DNA from: Rhizobium sophorae
GTDB lineage: Bacteria > Pseudomonadota > Alphaproteobacteria > Rhizobiales > Rhizobiaceae
Direction of reading: 5' to 3'
Assembly (NCBI RefSeq): GCF_013087515.1
Contig: NZ_JABFCN010000070.1
Coordinates: 1-64,000, forward strand
DNA: 64,000 nucleotides
The number at the start of each line of letters is the position of its first letter. The first letter of the stretch is position 1. This document shows positions 7,942-17,456 of this stretch, piece after piece. The notes under the pieces are model-generated. The model worked only from the letters and a program-made list of their open reading frames with translations. It did not search any database and was not told the origin of the DNA. A program made the position numbers and the translations under genes.

Positions 7942-9333
7942 ATGGCAAACATCGAAAATTCTGCAGGCAAGCCCGATGCCGGACTTGTCCGCAAAGGCCT
8001 TACCGAAGCTCTTTTCGCCGCCGTCCTATCGTTCGGCATGTTTGTCCTCTATGTCGGCCTCAAGACCGACCAGAACATCAGCAACGAGTTGATCATCGTC
8101 CAGCGCTGGGGCTTGCTTGCGATCTTCGTCGCGGTCGCCGCCATCGGCCGCTTCGCGATGGTCGTTTTCATCAGGCCGAATCTCGACCGCCGCAAGCTCA
8201 GCAAGGCGCGCGAGGGCGAACTCGACATCTCGACAGAGAAGAGCTTCTTCCACCGGCATTTCCTGAAGATCGCGCTGATCGCGCTGCTGCTGTATCCCAT
8301 GGTAGTGGTGGCGATCAAAGGCCCTCAGGGCTCGCTGACATATGTCGACAATTTCGGCATCCAGATTCTGATCTATGTGATGCTTGCCTGGGGGTTGAAC
8401 ATCGTCGTCGGCCTCGCCGGCCTGCTCGACCTTGGCTATGTCGCCTTCTATGCCGTCGGCGCCTACTCCTACGCACTGCTTTCGAGCTATTTCGGCTTGT
8501 CCTTCTGGGTGCTGCTGCCGCTTTCGGGCATCCTCGCGGCACTCTGGGGCGTCATTCTCGGCTTCCCGGTGCTGCGCCTGCGCGGCGATTACCTTGCCAT
8601 CGTGACGCTCGCCTTCGGTGAAATCATTCGTCTCGTCCTCATCAACTGGACTGAGGTGACGAAGGGCACCTTCGGTATATCGAGCATCCCGAAGGCAACA
8701 CTGTTCGGCATTCCCTTCGATGCGACGGCCGGCGGTTTTGCCAAGCTCTTTCACCTGCCGATATCCTCTGCCTATTACAAGATCTTCCTGTTCTATTTGA
8801 TCCTGGCGCTCTGCATGCTGACGGCCTATGTCACCATCCGGCTGCGCCGCATGCCGATTGGACGCGCATGGGAAGCTTTGCGCGAAGATGAAATCGCCTG
8901 CCGTTCGCTCGGCATCAACACGGTGACGACCAAGCTCACCGCCTTTGCGACGGGTGCAATGTTTGCCGGTTTCGCCGGCTCGTTCTTCGCCGCCCGCCAG
9001 GGCTTCGTCTCGCCGGAATCCTTCGTCTTCCTGGAATCGGCCGTCATTCTCGCCATCGTCGTTCTTGGCGGCATGGGGTCGTTGACCGGCATCGCGATCG
9101 CCGCCATCGTCATGGTCGGCGGCACCGAATTGCTACGCGAGATGAGCTTCCTAAAACTCGTCTTCGGACCCGATTTTACGCCGGAACTCTACCGCATGTT
9201 GATCTTCGGCCTCGCCATGGTCGTCGTCATGCTGTTCAAGCCGCGCGGCTTCGTCGGCTCGCGTGAGCCGACAGCCTTCCTCAAGGAGCGCAGGGCGATA
9301 TCCGGAAGCTTCATCAAGGAGGGCCATGGTTGA
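7942..9333 (+). CDS. livM: Branched-chain amino-acid ABC transporter permease LivM
   Basis: 463-residue second permease of the liv transporter. It carries a longer N-terminus than UrtC-type relatives, with hydrophobic segments before the conserved core, as is common for LivM. Core motifs are GLAGLLDLGYVAFYAVGAY, LRGDYLAIVTLAFGEIIR and a C-terminal ILAIVVLGGMGSLTG loop. LivH and LivM form the channel that LivG and LivF energise. Its TGA overlaps the livG ATG (TGATG), indicating coupled translation. Confidence 0.93.
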   Translation: MANIENSAGKPDAGLVRKGLTEALFAAVLSFGMFVLYVGLKTDQNISNELIIVQRWGLLAIFVAVAAIGRFAMVVFIRPNLDRRKLSKAREGELDISTEKSFFHRHFLKIALIALLLYPMVVVAIKGPQGSLTYVDNFGIQILIYVMLAWGLNIVVGLAGLLDLGYVAFYAVGAYSYALLSSYFGLSFWVLLPLSGILAALWGVILGFPVLRLRGDYLAIVTLAFGEIIRLVLINWTEVTKGTFGISSIPKATLFGIPFDATAGGFAKLFHLPISSAYYKIFLFYLILALCMLTAYVTIRLRRMPIGRAWEALREDEIACRSLGINTVTTKLTAFATGAMFAGFAGSFFAARQGFVSPESFVFLESAVILAIVVLGGMGSLTGIAIAAIVMVGGTELLREMSFLKLVFGPDFTPELYRMLIFGLAMVVVMLFKPRGFVGSREPTAFLKERRAISGSFIKEGHG

Positions 9334-10211
9334 TGAGCCCGGTAGTAACGAACACGATGTCTGATGACACTCTTCTCAAGGTCGAGCACCTGTCGATGAA
9401 GTTCGGCGGGCTGATGGCCATCAACGACTTCTCGTTCGAAGCCAAGCGCGGCGATATCACCGCGCTGATCGGGCCGAACGGCGCCGGCAAGACCACCGTT
9501 TTCAACTGCATCACCGGCTTCTACAAGCCGACGATGGGCATGATCACGTTCAACCAGAAGAGCGGCAAGCAATACTTGCTGGAGCGGCTGCCGGACTTTC
9601 GCATCACCAGGGAAGCCAAGGTCGCGCGTACCTTCCAGAACATCCGGCTGTTCTCCGGCCTGACCGTTCTCGAAAACCTGCTGGTTGCCCAGCACAACAA
9701 GCTGATGAAGGCATCGGGTTATACGATCCTCGGCCTTATCGGTGTCGGACCCTATAGGCGGGAAGCGGCGGGGGCGATCGAGCTTGCCCGTTTCTGGCTT
9801 GAGAAGGCCGACCTGATCGACCGCGCCGACGACCCCGCCGGCGATTTGCCCTACGGCGCCCAGCGGCGTCTCGAAATCGCCCGCGCCATGTGCACCGGCC
9901 CGGAGCTGCTTTGCCTGGACGAACCGGCTGCCGGCCTCAACCCACGGGAATCGGCAACGCTCAACGCGCTGCTGAAGAGCATTCGCGCCGAAACCGGAAC
10001 GTCGATCCTGCTGATCGAGCACGACATGTCTGTGGTCATGGAAATCTCCGACCACGTCGTCGTCCTCGAATATGGTCAGAAGATTTCCGATGGCACACCG
10101 GATCACGTGAAGAACGATCCGCGGGTCATCGCGGCCTATCTCGGTGTCGAGGATGAGGAAGTGGAAGAGGTGATCGCAGCCGTCGAGCAGCTCGAAGGAG
10201 GCGCAAACTGA
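9333..10211 (+). CDS. livG: Branched-chain amino-acid ABC transporter ATPase LivG
   Basis: 292-residue ABC ATPase. Walker A is GPNGAGKTT at about 44-52, with the Q-loop near RTFQNIRLF, a signature region adapted to DLPYGAQRRLEIARA, Walker B LLCLDEPAAGLNP, and the switch His in LIEHDMSVVM. The DEPAAGLNP Walker B and the long insert between Walker A and the signature are typical of LivG. The start is the ATG overlapping the livM stop; a TTG one codon earlier gives the same protein with one extra residue. Confidence 0.94.
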   Translation: MSPVVTNTMSDDTLLKVEHLSMKFGGLMAINDFSFEAKRGDITALIGPNGAGKTTVFNCITGFYKPTMGMITFNQKSGKQYLLERLPDFRITREAKVARTFQNIRLFSGLTVLENLLVAQHNKLMKASGYTILGLIGVGPYRREAAGAIELARFWLEKADLIDRADDPAGDLPYGAQRRLEIARAMCTGPELLCLDEPAAGLNPRESATLNALLKSIRAETGTSILLIEHDMSVVMEISDHVVVLEYGQKISDGTPDHVKNDPRVIAAYLGVEDEEVEEVIAAVEQLEGGAN

Positions 10212-10954
10212 TGGGCGATGAAGTAATGACGGGTCAACCGCTCCTTCAGGTCAATGGCGTCGAAACCTATTACGGCAATATCCGGGCGCTGGCCGGCATC
10301 GATGTCCACGTCAACAAAGGCGAGATCGTCAGCCTGATCGGCGCCAACGGCGCCGGCAAGTCGACACTGATGATGACGATCTGCGGCAGCCCGCAGGCCC
10401 GCACCGGTTCGGTGGTCTTCGAGGGCCGCGACATCACCCGCATGCCGACGCATGAGATCGCCCGCCTGCGCATTGCGCAGTCGCCGGAAGGCCGCCGCAT
10501 CTTTCCGCGCATGACGGTTCTGGAAAATCTTCAGATGGGCGCCGGCCTCGACAATCTCAAACACTTCGCCGAAGACGTCGAGAAGATCTTCACGCTCTTC
10601 CCGCGTCTCAAGGAACGTCACGCCCAGCGTGGCGGAACACTTTCGGGCGGTGAGCAGCAGATGCTGTCGATCGGCCGCGCGCTGATGGCGCGCCCGAAGC
10701 TGCTGCTTCTCGACGAACCCTCGCTCGGTCTTGCGCCGTTGATCGTCAAGGGCATCTTCGAGGCGATCAAGCAGCTCAACGAGGCGGAGGGGCTGACCGT
10801 TTTCCTCGTCGAGCAGAACGCGTTCGCCGCCCTCAGGCTTTCTCACCGCGCCTACGTGATGGTGAACGGCAAGGTGACGATGAGCGGCTCCGGCAAGGAG
10901 CTTCTTGCCAATCCCGAGGTCCGCGCCGCCTATCTCGAAGGCGGAAGACACTAG
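10211..10954 (+). CDS. livF: Branched-chain amino-acid ABC transporter ATPase LivF
   Basis: 247-residue ABC ATPase, partner of LivG. Walker A is GANGAGKST, the signature LSGGEQQMLSIGRALM and Walker B LLLLDEPSLGLAP, followed by LVEQNAFAALRLSHRAYVM, the LivF/UrtE-type ending. The ATG overlaps the livG stop by one base (TGATG). MTGQPLLQV five codons in could be an alternative start. Confidence 0.94.
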   Translation: MGDEVMTGQPLLQVNGVETYYGNIRALAGIDVHVNKGEIVSLIGANGAGKSTLMMTICGSPQARTGSVVFEGRDITRMPTHEIARLRIAQSPEGRRIFPRMTVLENLQMGAGLDNLKHFAEDVEKIFTLFPRLKERHAQRGGTLSGGEQQMLSIGRALMARPKLLLLDEPSLGLAPLIVKGIFEAIKQLNEAEGLTVFLVEQNAFAALRLSHRAYVMVNGKVTMSGSGKELLANPEVRAAYLEGGRH

Positions 10955-10973
10955 GTCGAAAGGAGAGTTTGAC

Positions 10974-11327
10974 ATGCAGGGACTTTTCTTCGAATCGGAT
11001 GCCGGCCCCCTTGTGGCGATCCGTGTCATCGTCTTGCTCTTAGGCTTCTGGACGGCCTGGCGCGCCGGCAGAGCGGTCGCCGAGGGCTGGAGCGACTATC
11101 CGCTGGTCATCGTCTATACATTTCTGCTCGCCTGGGCGATGCAGTTCCTGCATCATGCCCTGTTCAATGGGCCGATGCTCAGCGCCTTCTACTATATCCT
11201 CGACTTTGTGACGCTGCTGGTGTTCTCGACGGCCGGCTTCCGCTACCGCCGCACCAATCAGATGGTTAACAACTATTACTGGCTGTACGAAAAAACTTCC
11301 GCGTTTTCGTGGAAGGACAAACATTGA
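10974..11327 (+). CDS. Small membrane protein of the liv operon (DUF6867-like)
   Basis: 117-residue hydrophobic protein with about three likely membrane segments (roughly 12-31, 42-62, 70-88) and an aromatic- and charge-rich tail. I believe it belongs to DUF6867, a family found beside liv genes in Rhizobiales, but I recall that name from context rather than a motif. It lies 19 bases after livF with its own aaaggaga site, so it is probably co-transcribed. Its role is unknown; an accessory part of the transporter is an inference from position. Confidence 0.75.
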   Translation: MQGLFFESDAGPLVAIRVIVLLLGFWTAWRAGRAVAEGWSDYPLVIVYTFLLAWAMQFLHHALFNGPMLSAFYYILDFVTLLVFSTAGFRYRRTNQMVNNYYWLYEKTSAFSWKDKH

Positions 11328-11447
11328 CAGTCCGTTGAAACTAGGCATGAATTGCCTTCCGAGTGGAACAGCTTTCCTGGCGCAGTCAATGGTGGGTAGT
11401 GCGCTGGGCCTTGGACCGGAACCCGCCCAAAAATTGGGAGTAATAAT

Positions 11448-12569
11448 ATGAAGAAGTCTCTTCTGTCGGCAGTGGCTCTGACGGCGATGGTCGCCTTCAG
11501 CGGCAACGCGTGGGCCGACGTTCTTATCGCTGTCGCTGGTCCGCTGACTGGCCCGAACGCCGCGTTCGGCGCTCAGCTCCAGAAGGGTGCCGAACAGGCA
11601 GCCGCCGACATCAACGCGGCTGGCGGCATCAACGGCGAGCAGATCAAGATCGAGCTCGGCGACGACGTCTCCGACCCGAAACAGGGCATTTCGGTCGCCA
11701 ACAAGTTCGCTGCTGACGGCGTCAAGTTCGTCGTTGGCCACTTCAACTCGGGCGTTTCGATCCCGGCTTCGGAAGTCTATGCCGAAAACGGCATCCTCGA
11801 AATCACCCCGGCCGCGACGAACCCGACCTTTACGGAGCGGGGCCTCTGGAACACGTTCCGCACCTGCGGCCGTGACGACCAGCAGGGTGCCATCGCCGGC
11901 AAATATCTTGCCGATCACTTCAAGGACGCCAAGATCGCTGTCGTTCACGACAAGACCCCCTACGGTCAGGGCCTTGCCGACGAAACCAAGAAGGCTATGA
12001 ATGCCGCCGGCGTGACGGAAGTCATATACGAAGGCATCAATGTCGGCGACAAGGACTTCTCGGCCCTCATCGCCAAGATGAAGGAAGCCGGCGTCTCGAT
12101 CATCTATTGGGGTGGTCTGCACACCGAAGCCGGTCTCATCATCCGCCAGGCGGCCGACCAGGGCCTGAAGGCGACGCTGGTTTCGGGCGACGGTATCGTT
12201 TCGAACGAACTGGCCTCGATCGCTGGCGACGCCGTCGCCGGTACGCTAAACACCTTCGGCCCCGATCCGACGATGAACCCTGCGAACAAGGAACTCGTCG
12301 AAAAGTTCAAGGCCGCTGGTTTCAATCCGGAAGCCTACACGCTCTATTCCTACGCTGCGATGCAGACGATCGCAGGGGCCGCCAAGGCTGCCGGTTCGCT
12401 GGATCCTGAGGCCGTTGCCAAGGCCATGAAGGAAAAGGGCCCGTTCCCGACCGTTCTCGGCGACATTTCGTTCGACGAAAAGGGCGACCCGAAGATTCCT
12501 GGCTACATCATGTACGAATGGAAGAAGGGTCCGGACGGCAAGTACAGCTACTTCCCGCAGGGCATGTAA
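11448..12569 (+). CDS. Branched-chain amino-acid-type ABC substrate-binding protein
   Basis: 373-residue periplasmic binding protein of the Leu/Ile/Val (LivJ/LivK) type. The Sec signal peptide is about residues 1-23 (cleavage after AWA). The mature protein opens with VLIAVAGPLTGPNAAFGAQLQKGAE, typical of the family, and has ITPAATNPTFTERG in the ligand pocket region. It follows the transporter genes by 120 bases and ends in a strong terminator, so it may be expressed separately at a higher level. The actual substrate cannot be read from sequence. Confidence 0.92.
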   Translation: MKKSLLSAVALTAMVAFSGNAWADVLIAVAGPLTGPNAAFGAQLQKGAEQAAADINAAGGINGEQIKIELGDDVSDPKQGISVANKFAADGVKFVVGHFNSGVSIPASEVYAENGILEITPAATNPTFTERGLWNTFRTCGRDDQQGAIAGKYLADHFKDAKIAVVHDKTPYGQGLADETKKAMNAAGVTEVIYEGINVGDKDFSALIAKMKEAGVSIIYWGGLHTEAGLIIRQAADQGLKATLVSGDGIVSNELASIAGDAVAGTLNTFGPDPTMNPANKELVEKFKAAGFNPEAYTLYSYAAMQTIAGAAKAAGSLDPEAVAKAMKEKGPFPTVLGDISFDEKGDPKIPGYIMYEWKKGPDGKYSYFPQGM

Positions 12570-12600
12570 GCCTCGCTTCCCTTTATGGGACATGATTATC

Positions 12601-12633
12601 GAAGCCCGGTTCCGACCGGGCTTCTTTCTTTTT
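12601..12633 (+). terminator. Strong intrinsic terminator after the liv binding-protein gene
   Basis: Perfect 10-base arms gaagcccggt (12601-12610) and accgggcttc (12615-12624) with a tccg loop, followed by tttctttttg. It lies 32 bases past the stop and closes the liv operon. Confidence 0.93.
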
Positions 12634-12980
12634 GCGGGTGTTTCAATTCCGGCCTGGCAACAGTGCCGCAATCGCTCATCGATCGATCCCACGAAAACGG
12701 CGCGTTACGGCGCCCGGCAGCTCGCTTCGATGGAGGGGTTGCGGACGGCGAAAAACGGTACGATCCAAGGGGGGCGGGCTTGACGTTTATGAGGCGGAAC
12801 GTGATGTGCCGGAGTCGCTTCGGCGGATGGAGACCGTCATGGATCGCCTTTGATCCTGGCGGAAAGATGCCCGGCCCTTCGGGTTGACTGAAACGGGCCG
12901 GCTTGTCGACCATCCGACTCCGTTTGAGCCAACAGAATGCTTCAATCTAACCGGGAAAGGCTCTGGCCTCCATCACCCTC
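12634..12980. other. Gene-free stretch between the liv terminator and the response regulator
   Basis: About 350 bases with no confident gene. A plus-strand open frame (12632-12853) ends in a helical, charged segment (EAERDVPESLRRMETVMDRL) that could be a gene fragment, but nothing upstream supports it. An inverted repeat ccggccc/gggccgg (12871-12877 and 12895-12901) may act as a weak terminator for the minus-strand response regulator. Confidence 0.4.
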
Positions 12981-13898
12981 TTACATCTCGTACAGCACGT
13001 GCGTGGCTTTCACGGCGGCCGAGGCGCGGTTCTCGACGCCGAGCTTCACGTAAATCTGTTCGAGGTGTTTGTTCACCGTCCGCGCAGACAGTCCCAATAT
13101 TTCGCCGATGTCGCGGTTGGCCTTGCCCTTGGCGATCCAGAGCAGAACTTCGGATTCGCGCTGGGTGAGCGAAAAGCGCTGGCGCAACACCTCGTCGTCG
13201 CTGCGCTGATTGGCGGCGGTGAGGCGGAAAAGATATTCGTCAGGGCCGATTGCGCCGAGGAAGGCGAGCTGCAACGCTGCCTGGCCGGCATGGGCGATCG
13301 AGATGATGCCGTCGCGCACCGCGGTGACGCGGTCGCGCATCCAGCCGGCGATATGGCGGACAACGATTTCCATGCCGTCGTCGCTGCCCATGGCGGCATT
13401 GACCAACCGTGTCGCTTGCGGCGTTGACCAGTGGATGGCGCCGTCGCCCTTGACTGCCAGCAGATGGCGGCCGGCTGCGTCGAGCGCCACGCGGGCGCTC
13501 TGGGCCGAGCGAGCATTGCGCAGATGAACACGGATGCGGGCGCGCAGTTCGTCGATGTTGATCGGCTTGCTGAGATAATCGACGCCGCCGGATTCCAGCG
13601 CGTGCACGACATGCTCGGTCTCGGTCAGGCCGGTCATGAAGATGACGGGCACCTGCGCCACCGCGGCATTCGCCTTCAGCCGGCGGCAGGTCTCGAAGCC
13701 GTCCATGCTGGGCATGACCGCGTCGAGCAGGATGAGGTCGGGCGTGATGCGCTCGACGATACCAAGTGCCGCCGTGCCCGATGTGGCGATCAGCACGGAG
13801 AAGCCGGATTGTTCGAGTGCGTCGGTCATGAAGCCGAGTGCTTCGGCCGAGTCGTCGACGAGCAGAACGATGTCGCGGGGAAGGGCCGGCTCAGCCAA
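12981..13898 (-). CDS. Response regulator with LuxR-type HTH, partner of the NCS1-kinase
   Basis: 305-residue protein with an N-terminal receiver domain (Asp59 in LILLDAVMPSMDG, Lys in YLSKPIN), a central linker of about 100 residues without a known fold, and a C-terminal LuxR/GerE HTH starting at LTQRESEVLLWIAKG and continuing ARTVNKHLEQIYVKLGVENR. It overlaps the kinase gene by 8 bases, so the two are co-translated and almost surely a cognate pair. It most likely activates or represses nitrogen-compound genes nearby, but no target can be named. Confidence 0.92.
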   Translation of the reverse strand: MAEPALPRDIVLLVDDSAEALGFMTDALEQSGFSVLIATSGTAALGIVERITPDLILLDAVMPSMDGFETCRRLKANAAVAQVPVIFMTGLTETEHVVHALESGGVDYLSKPINIDELRARIRVHLRNARSAQSARVALDAAGRHLLAVKGDGAIHWSTPQATRLVNAAMGSDDGMEIVVRHIAGWMRDRVTAVRDGIISIAHAGQAALQLAFLGAIGPDEYLFRLTAANQRSDDEVLRQRFSLTQRESEVLLWIAKGKANRDIGEILGLSARTVNKHLEQIYVKLGVENRASAAVKATHVLYEM

Positions 13899-16800
13899 TG
13901 GGTTCCACCTTTTCGTCGAAGTCGTGCAGGAAGGTCATGAAGCCGGCGAGATCGAAGGCGGCGACATAGGCGCGAAGTTCCTCCGTGAATGGCTGATTTG
14001 CCTCCACCTTGGCAAGGTCCGAAAGCTTGGCTTCGATGCCTCTAATATAGCCGATCTCGCCGAGCCGCAGCAATTCCTGCACATGGGCAGCACCTGGGCT
14101 CAATATCGGCGCTTCGATCTTGACAGGAACGGATGGCGCGGCATCGGCATAGATCCATATCAGGCCGAGATGCAGGGCGAGCTTGTCGCGCAGCTGGCGG
14201 ATGTCGACCGGCTTGCCGATCGCATCATTGTGGCTGTCGTCGCTGTCGCTGAGAACGGCGGCATCACCGATATTGGCCGAGAGCATCAACACTGGCGCCG
14301 TCTGGCCGGCTTCGCGCAGACGCGAGACGAGCTGCCAGCCGTTCATGCCGGGCATCAGAATATCGATGAGGAAAAGGTCCGGCAGAATGCCCTCGATCAG
14401 CGTCAGGCATTCGCCGCCGCCTGCCGCCGTCAGCACGATGAAATCGAGCGGCGCCAAGATTTCGCGCATCATCTCGCGATGGTCCTCGTTGTCGTCGACG
14501 ATGACAACAGTGCGGCGCGGGCCGTCATAACCGACGATGCGCTTCTCTTGCGGCGCTGCGGCCACGGCGCGCATGACGGCGGACAGCATCAGCCGGACGC
14601 GGAAGGTCGAGCCTTCGTCCTTCGTGCTCGAAACCGAAATCTCGCCGCCGAGCGTGTTGGTCAGAAGCCGGGTGATGGTGAGGCCGAGGCCGAGCCCGGG
14701 CATCGGCCGCACGCTTTCGGCTTCGCCGCGCTGGAAGGGTTCGTAGATGCGGGGCAGGTCTTTCTCGGTGATGCCGCGGCCGGTATCGGCGACGGTGAAG
14801 GTCGCGACCTGGCTGCGATAGCCGACATCGAAGGTGACGCTGCCTTCGTCGGTGAATTTGATGGCATTGGAGAGCAGGTTGACGAGGATCTGGCGCAGGC
14901 GCTTTTCGTCGGTGCGGACGAATTGCGGCAAGGCCGGCGCGCGCTCATGGATGAAGGCAAGCCCCTTTGCCTGTGCCTGCGGACGGAACATATCGACGAT
15001 CTGATCGAGGAAATCCTGGATGTTGATCTCGTTGGAATAGACCTGCAGGCGGCCGGCCTCGATCTTGGAAATATCGAGCAGGCCGTCGATCAGCCCGGAG
15101 AGGTGTTCGGCGCTGCGGCGGATGACCTTGATCGAGGATTGGCGCGGCGCCGGGATGGTCTCATCGCGTTCGAGGATCTGGGCATAGCCGAGCACGGCAT
15201 TCAGCGGCGTGCGCAATTCATGGCTGAGCCCGACGACATAGCGGCTCTTGGCGCGGTTGGCGGCCTCGGCGGTTTCCTTGGCGTTCTGCAAGGCGGCGTC
15301 GGTCTTCTTGTGGGCGGCGATTTCTTTCAGCAGCAGCGTGTTCTGGCGTGAGGATTCCTCCTCGGCAACGACGCGGCTGTCATGGGCGAGCACATAGAAC
15401 CAGCAGACGACACCTGAGATCACCGAGAAGACGAAGAAGACGATGAGGATGGTGCGGTTGACGACCTCGGCCGTCTCGGGCGAGGCGGAGGCGACCTGAT
15501 GGGCGATCATCGCCAGGATTGCGCCGATGGCGGTCAGTGCCAGCACGACGGCGATGCCGTAACGGCCAAGGCGCGTCGTCAGCTTCCCCAGAATGGCTTC
15601 CGGCAGCAGCGCCTTGGCGACGGTGCCGACCTGCGCGTTGAAACGGGCGGCCGGCTTGCACATATCGTGGCAGCGGCTGTCGAGCGAGCAGCAGAGCGAG
15701 CAGATCGGCGCGGCATAGGCCGGGCACCAGGCCATGTCCTCCGGCTCGAAGGGATGTTCGCAGACCGAGCAGGTGATGTTCGTCAGGTTCTTCCAGCTCT
15801 GGCGCGGCTTGCGGGCGAGATAGAATTTGCCCTTCGTCGCCCAGGCGATGACAGGCGAGGCGACCACTGCGATGACGAGGGTAATATAGGGAGCGAGTGA
15901 GGCGGCGATCTCGCCAAAGGCGCCGAAATGGGCAATCAGCGAGACCGTCGCCGATAGCGTCATGGCGCCAAGGCCGACCGGGTTGATGTCGTAGAGGTGG
16001 GCGCGCTTGAACTCGATGCCAGGGGGAGCCAGTCCCAGCGGCTTGTTGATGAAGAGATCGGCGGAGATCGTGCAGAGCCAGGCCATGGCGATGATCGAGA
16101 AGATGCCGAGCGTCTCCTCCAGCAGCCGGTAAATGCCGAGTTCCATCAAAAGCAGGGCGATTGCGACGTTGAAGACCAGCCAGATGACGCGGCCGGGATG
16201 GCTGTGGGTCAGCCGCGAGAAGAAGTTCGACCAGGCGAGCGAGCCGGCATAGGCGTTCATCACATTGATCTTCAGCTGCGAGACGACGACGAAGGCGGCC
16301 ATCAATAGCAGCGCGGCATTATGCCAGGGGACCATGTAGCCGAAGGCGGTCAGGTACATCTGCGCCGGGTCGGCGGCGCGATCGAGGGGGACGCCTGAGG
16401 TGAAGGTCAGCACGACCAGGAAGGAGCCGGCAAGCAGCTTCGGCGCGCCGATGATGACCCAGCCGGGCCCGGCGAGAAAGATGGCGAGGCGATGGCGCCA
16501 CTTGCGCTGCGGGTCCGGCGGCAGGAAGCGCAGGAAGTCAGCCTGTTCACCGATCTGCGACATCAGCGCCAGGATGACGGCAGAAGCAGCGCCGAACTCC
16601 ACCAGATCGAATTCAGCGACAGTGCCGGGCGGGCCGGAGGCATGGCGGATGCCGGCAAAGGCACGCCAAAGATCGAATTTTTCCCAATCCAGCAAGGCGA
16701 TGAAGATGAAGGGAAGGATATTCAGCACGATCCAGAAGGGCTGGGTCATCAGCTGGAACTTGCTGATCAGCCGCACGCCGTGCGTCACCAGGGGGATGAC

Positions 16801-17277
16801 CATGACGGCGCTGATGATGTAGCCGATCCAGAGCGGGATGCCGAGGGTGAGCTCCAACGCCCCGGACATGATCGAAGCCTCGATCGCAAACAGCATGAAG
16901 GTGAAGCTCGCATAGATCAGCGAGGTGATGGTCGAGCCGATATAGCCGAAGCCCGCGCCGCGCGTCAGCAGATCGATGTCGACGCCGTGGCGGATGGCGT
17001 AGCGGCTGATCGGCAGGCCGATCGCCAGCATGGCGATCGAGGCGACGATGATGGCGTAAAAGGCGTTGGTGGTGCCGTAGGAGAGGGTGATCGCGCCGCC
17101 GATCGCCTCGAGCGCCAGAAAGGAGATCGCGCCGATCGCCGTCTGCGAGATGCGCTGCGAAGAGAAATGGCGGGCGCTCTTGGCAGTGAAGCGCAGCGCG
17201 TAATCTTCCAGCGTCTGGTTGGCGACCCAGCGATTATATTCGCGTCTCACCGGAATGATGCGTTGGCGCGCTGCCAT
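13891..17277 (-). CDS. Hybrid histidine kinase with NCS1 transporter-like N-terminus
   Basis: 1128-residue multi-domain membrane sensor. Residues about 15-485 resemble an NCS1 nucleobase:cation symporter, with about 12 hydrophobic segments. A cysteine-rich cluster follows at 503-540 (CSVC, CPAYAAPICSLCC, CHDMC), probably zinc-binding. Two more membrane segments lie near 573-592 and 609-629. Then come a HisKA domain (His686 in LSHELRTP), a HATPase (NLLSNAIKF, DTGRGI, GLGLGL), a receiver domain (Asp972 in LIDILMPG) and a C-terminal tail. The start MAARQRIIPV is preferred over a 43-codon upstream extension. It is operonic with the overlapping response regulator. The fold suggests sensing of a purine, pyrimidine or hydantoin-like ligand; whether it also transports is unknown. 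Confidence 0.93.
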   Translation of the reverse strand: MAARQRIIPVRREYNRWVANQTLEDYALRFTAKSARHFSSQRISQTAIGAISFLALEAIGGAITLSYGTTNAFYAIIVASIAMLAIGLPISRYAIRHGVDIDLLTRGAGFGYIGSTITSLIYASFTFMLFAIEASIMSGALELTLGIPLWIGYIISAVMVIPLVTHGVRLISKFQLMTQPFWIVLNILPFIFIALLDWEKFDLWRAFAGIRHASGPPGTVAEFDLVEFGAASAVILALMSQIGEQADFLRFLPPDPQRKWRHRLAIFLAGPGWVIIGAPKLLAGSFLVVLTFTSGVPLDRAADPAQMYLTAFGYMVPWHNAALLLMAAFVVVSQLKINVMNAYAGSLAWSNFFSRLTHSHPGRVIWLVFNVAIALLLMELGIYRLLEETLGIFSIIAMAWLCTISADLFINKPLGLAPPGIEFKRAHLYDINPVGLGAMTLSATVSLIAHFGAFGEIAASLAPYITLVIAVVASPVIAWATKGKFYLARKPRQSWKNLTNITCSVCEHPFEPEDMAWCPAYAAPICSLCCSLDSRCHDMCKPAARFNAQVGTVAKALLPEAILGKLTTRLGRYGIAVVLALTAIGAILAMIAHQVASASPETAEVVNRTILIVFFVFSVISGVVCWFYVLAHDSRVVAEEESSRQNTLLLKEIAAHKKTDAALQNAKETAEAANRAKSRYVVGLSHELRTPLNAVLGYAQILERDETIPAPRQSSIKVIRRSAEHLSGLIDGLLDISKIEAGRLQVYSNEINIQDFLDQIVDMFRPQAQAKGLAFIHERAPALPQFVRTDEKRLRQILVNLLSNAIKFTDEGSVTFDVGYRSQVATFTVADTGRGITEKDLPRIYEPFQRGEAESVRPMPGLGLGLTITRLLTNTLGGEISVSSTKDEGSTFRVRLMLSAVMRAVAAAPQEKRIVGYDGPRRTVVIVDDNEDHREMMREILAPLDFIVLTAAGGGECLTLIEGILPDLFLIDILMPGMNGWQLVSRLREAGQTAPVLMLSANIGDAAVLSDSDDSHNDAIGKPVDIRQLRDKLALHLGLIWIYADAAPSVPVKIEAPILSPGAAHVQELLRLGEIGYIRGIEAKLSDLAKVEANQPFTEELRAYVAAFDLAGFMTFLHDFDEKVEPIG

Positions 17278-17456
17278 GTCTTCCTTTCCGGCATTCCGGT
17301 TGGGCTCATCGTCTCTCCGGCAGTTTTGGCGGGATGGTTGGGAAAGGCAAGAGGGGGGCACCGCCTGGTTCACACAATGGCAATATTTTTGCAATTGATC
17401 TGTCACATGAGAGCTCTAACTCTCCCGGCGTTCGTTCAACCATTTCGGGTATCACC

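Noticed and set aside
7059..9125. Long minus-strand open frames across livH and livM (for example 7059-8039, 8026-8754)
   Set aside because: They are antisense to well-conserved permease genes, with Asp-, His- and Arg-rich translations typical of high-GC shadow frames.
12632..12853. Possible small gene after the liv terminator
   Set aside because: It starts inside the terminator tail with no ribosome site, and only its last 20 residues look protein-like.
13636..15351. 571-codon plus-strand open frame over the hybrid kinase
   Set aside because: It is antisense to receiver and kinase domains with clear motifs, and its translation has no recognisable domain.
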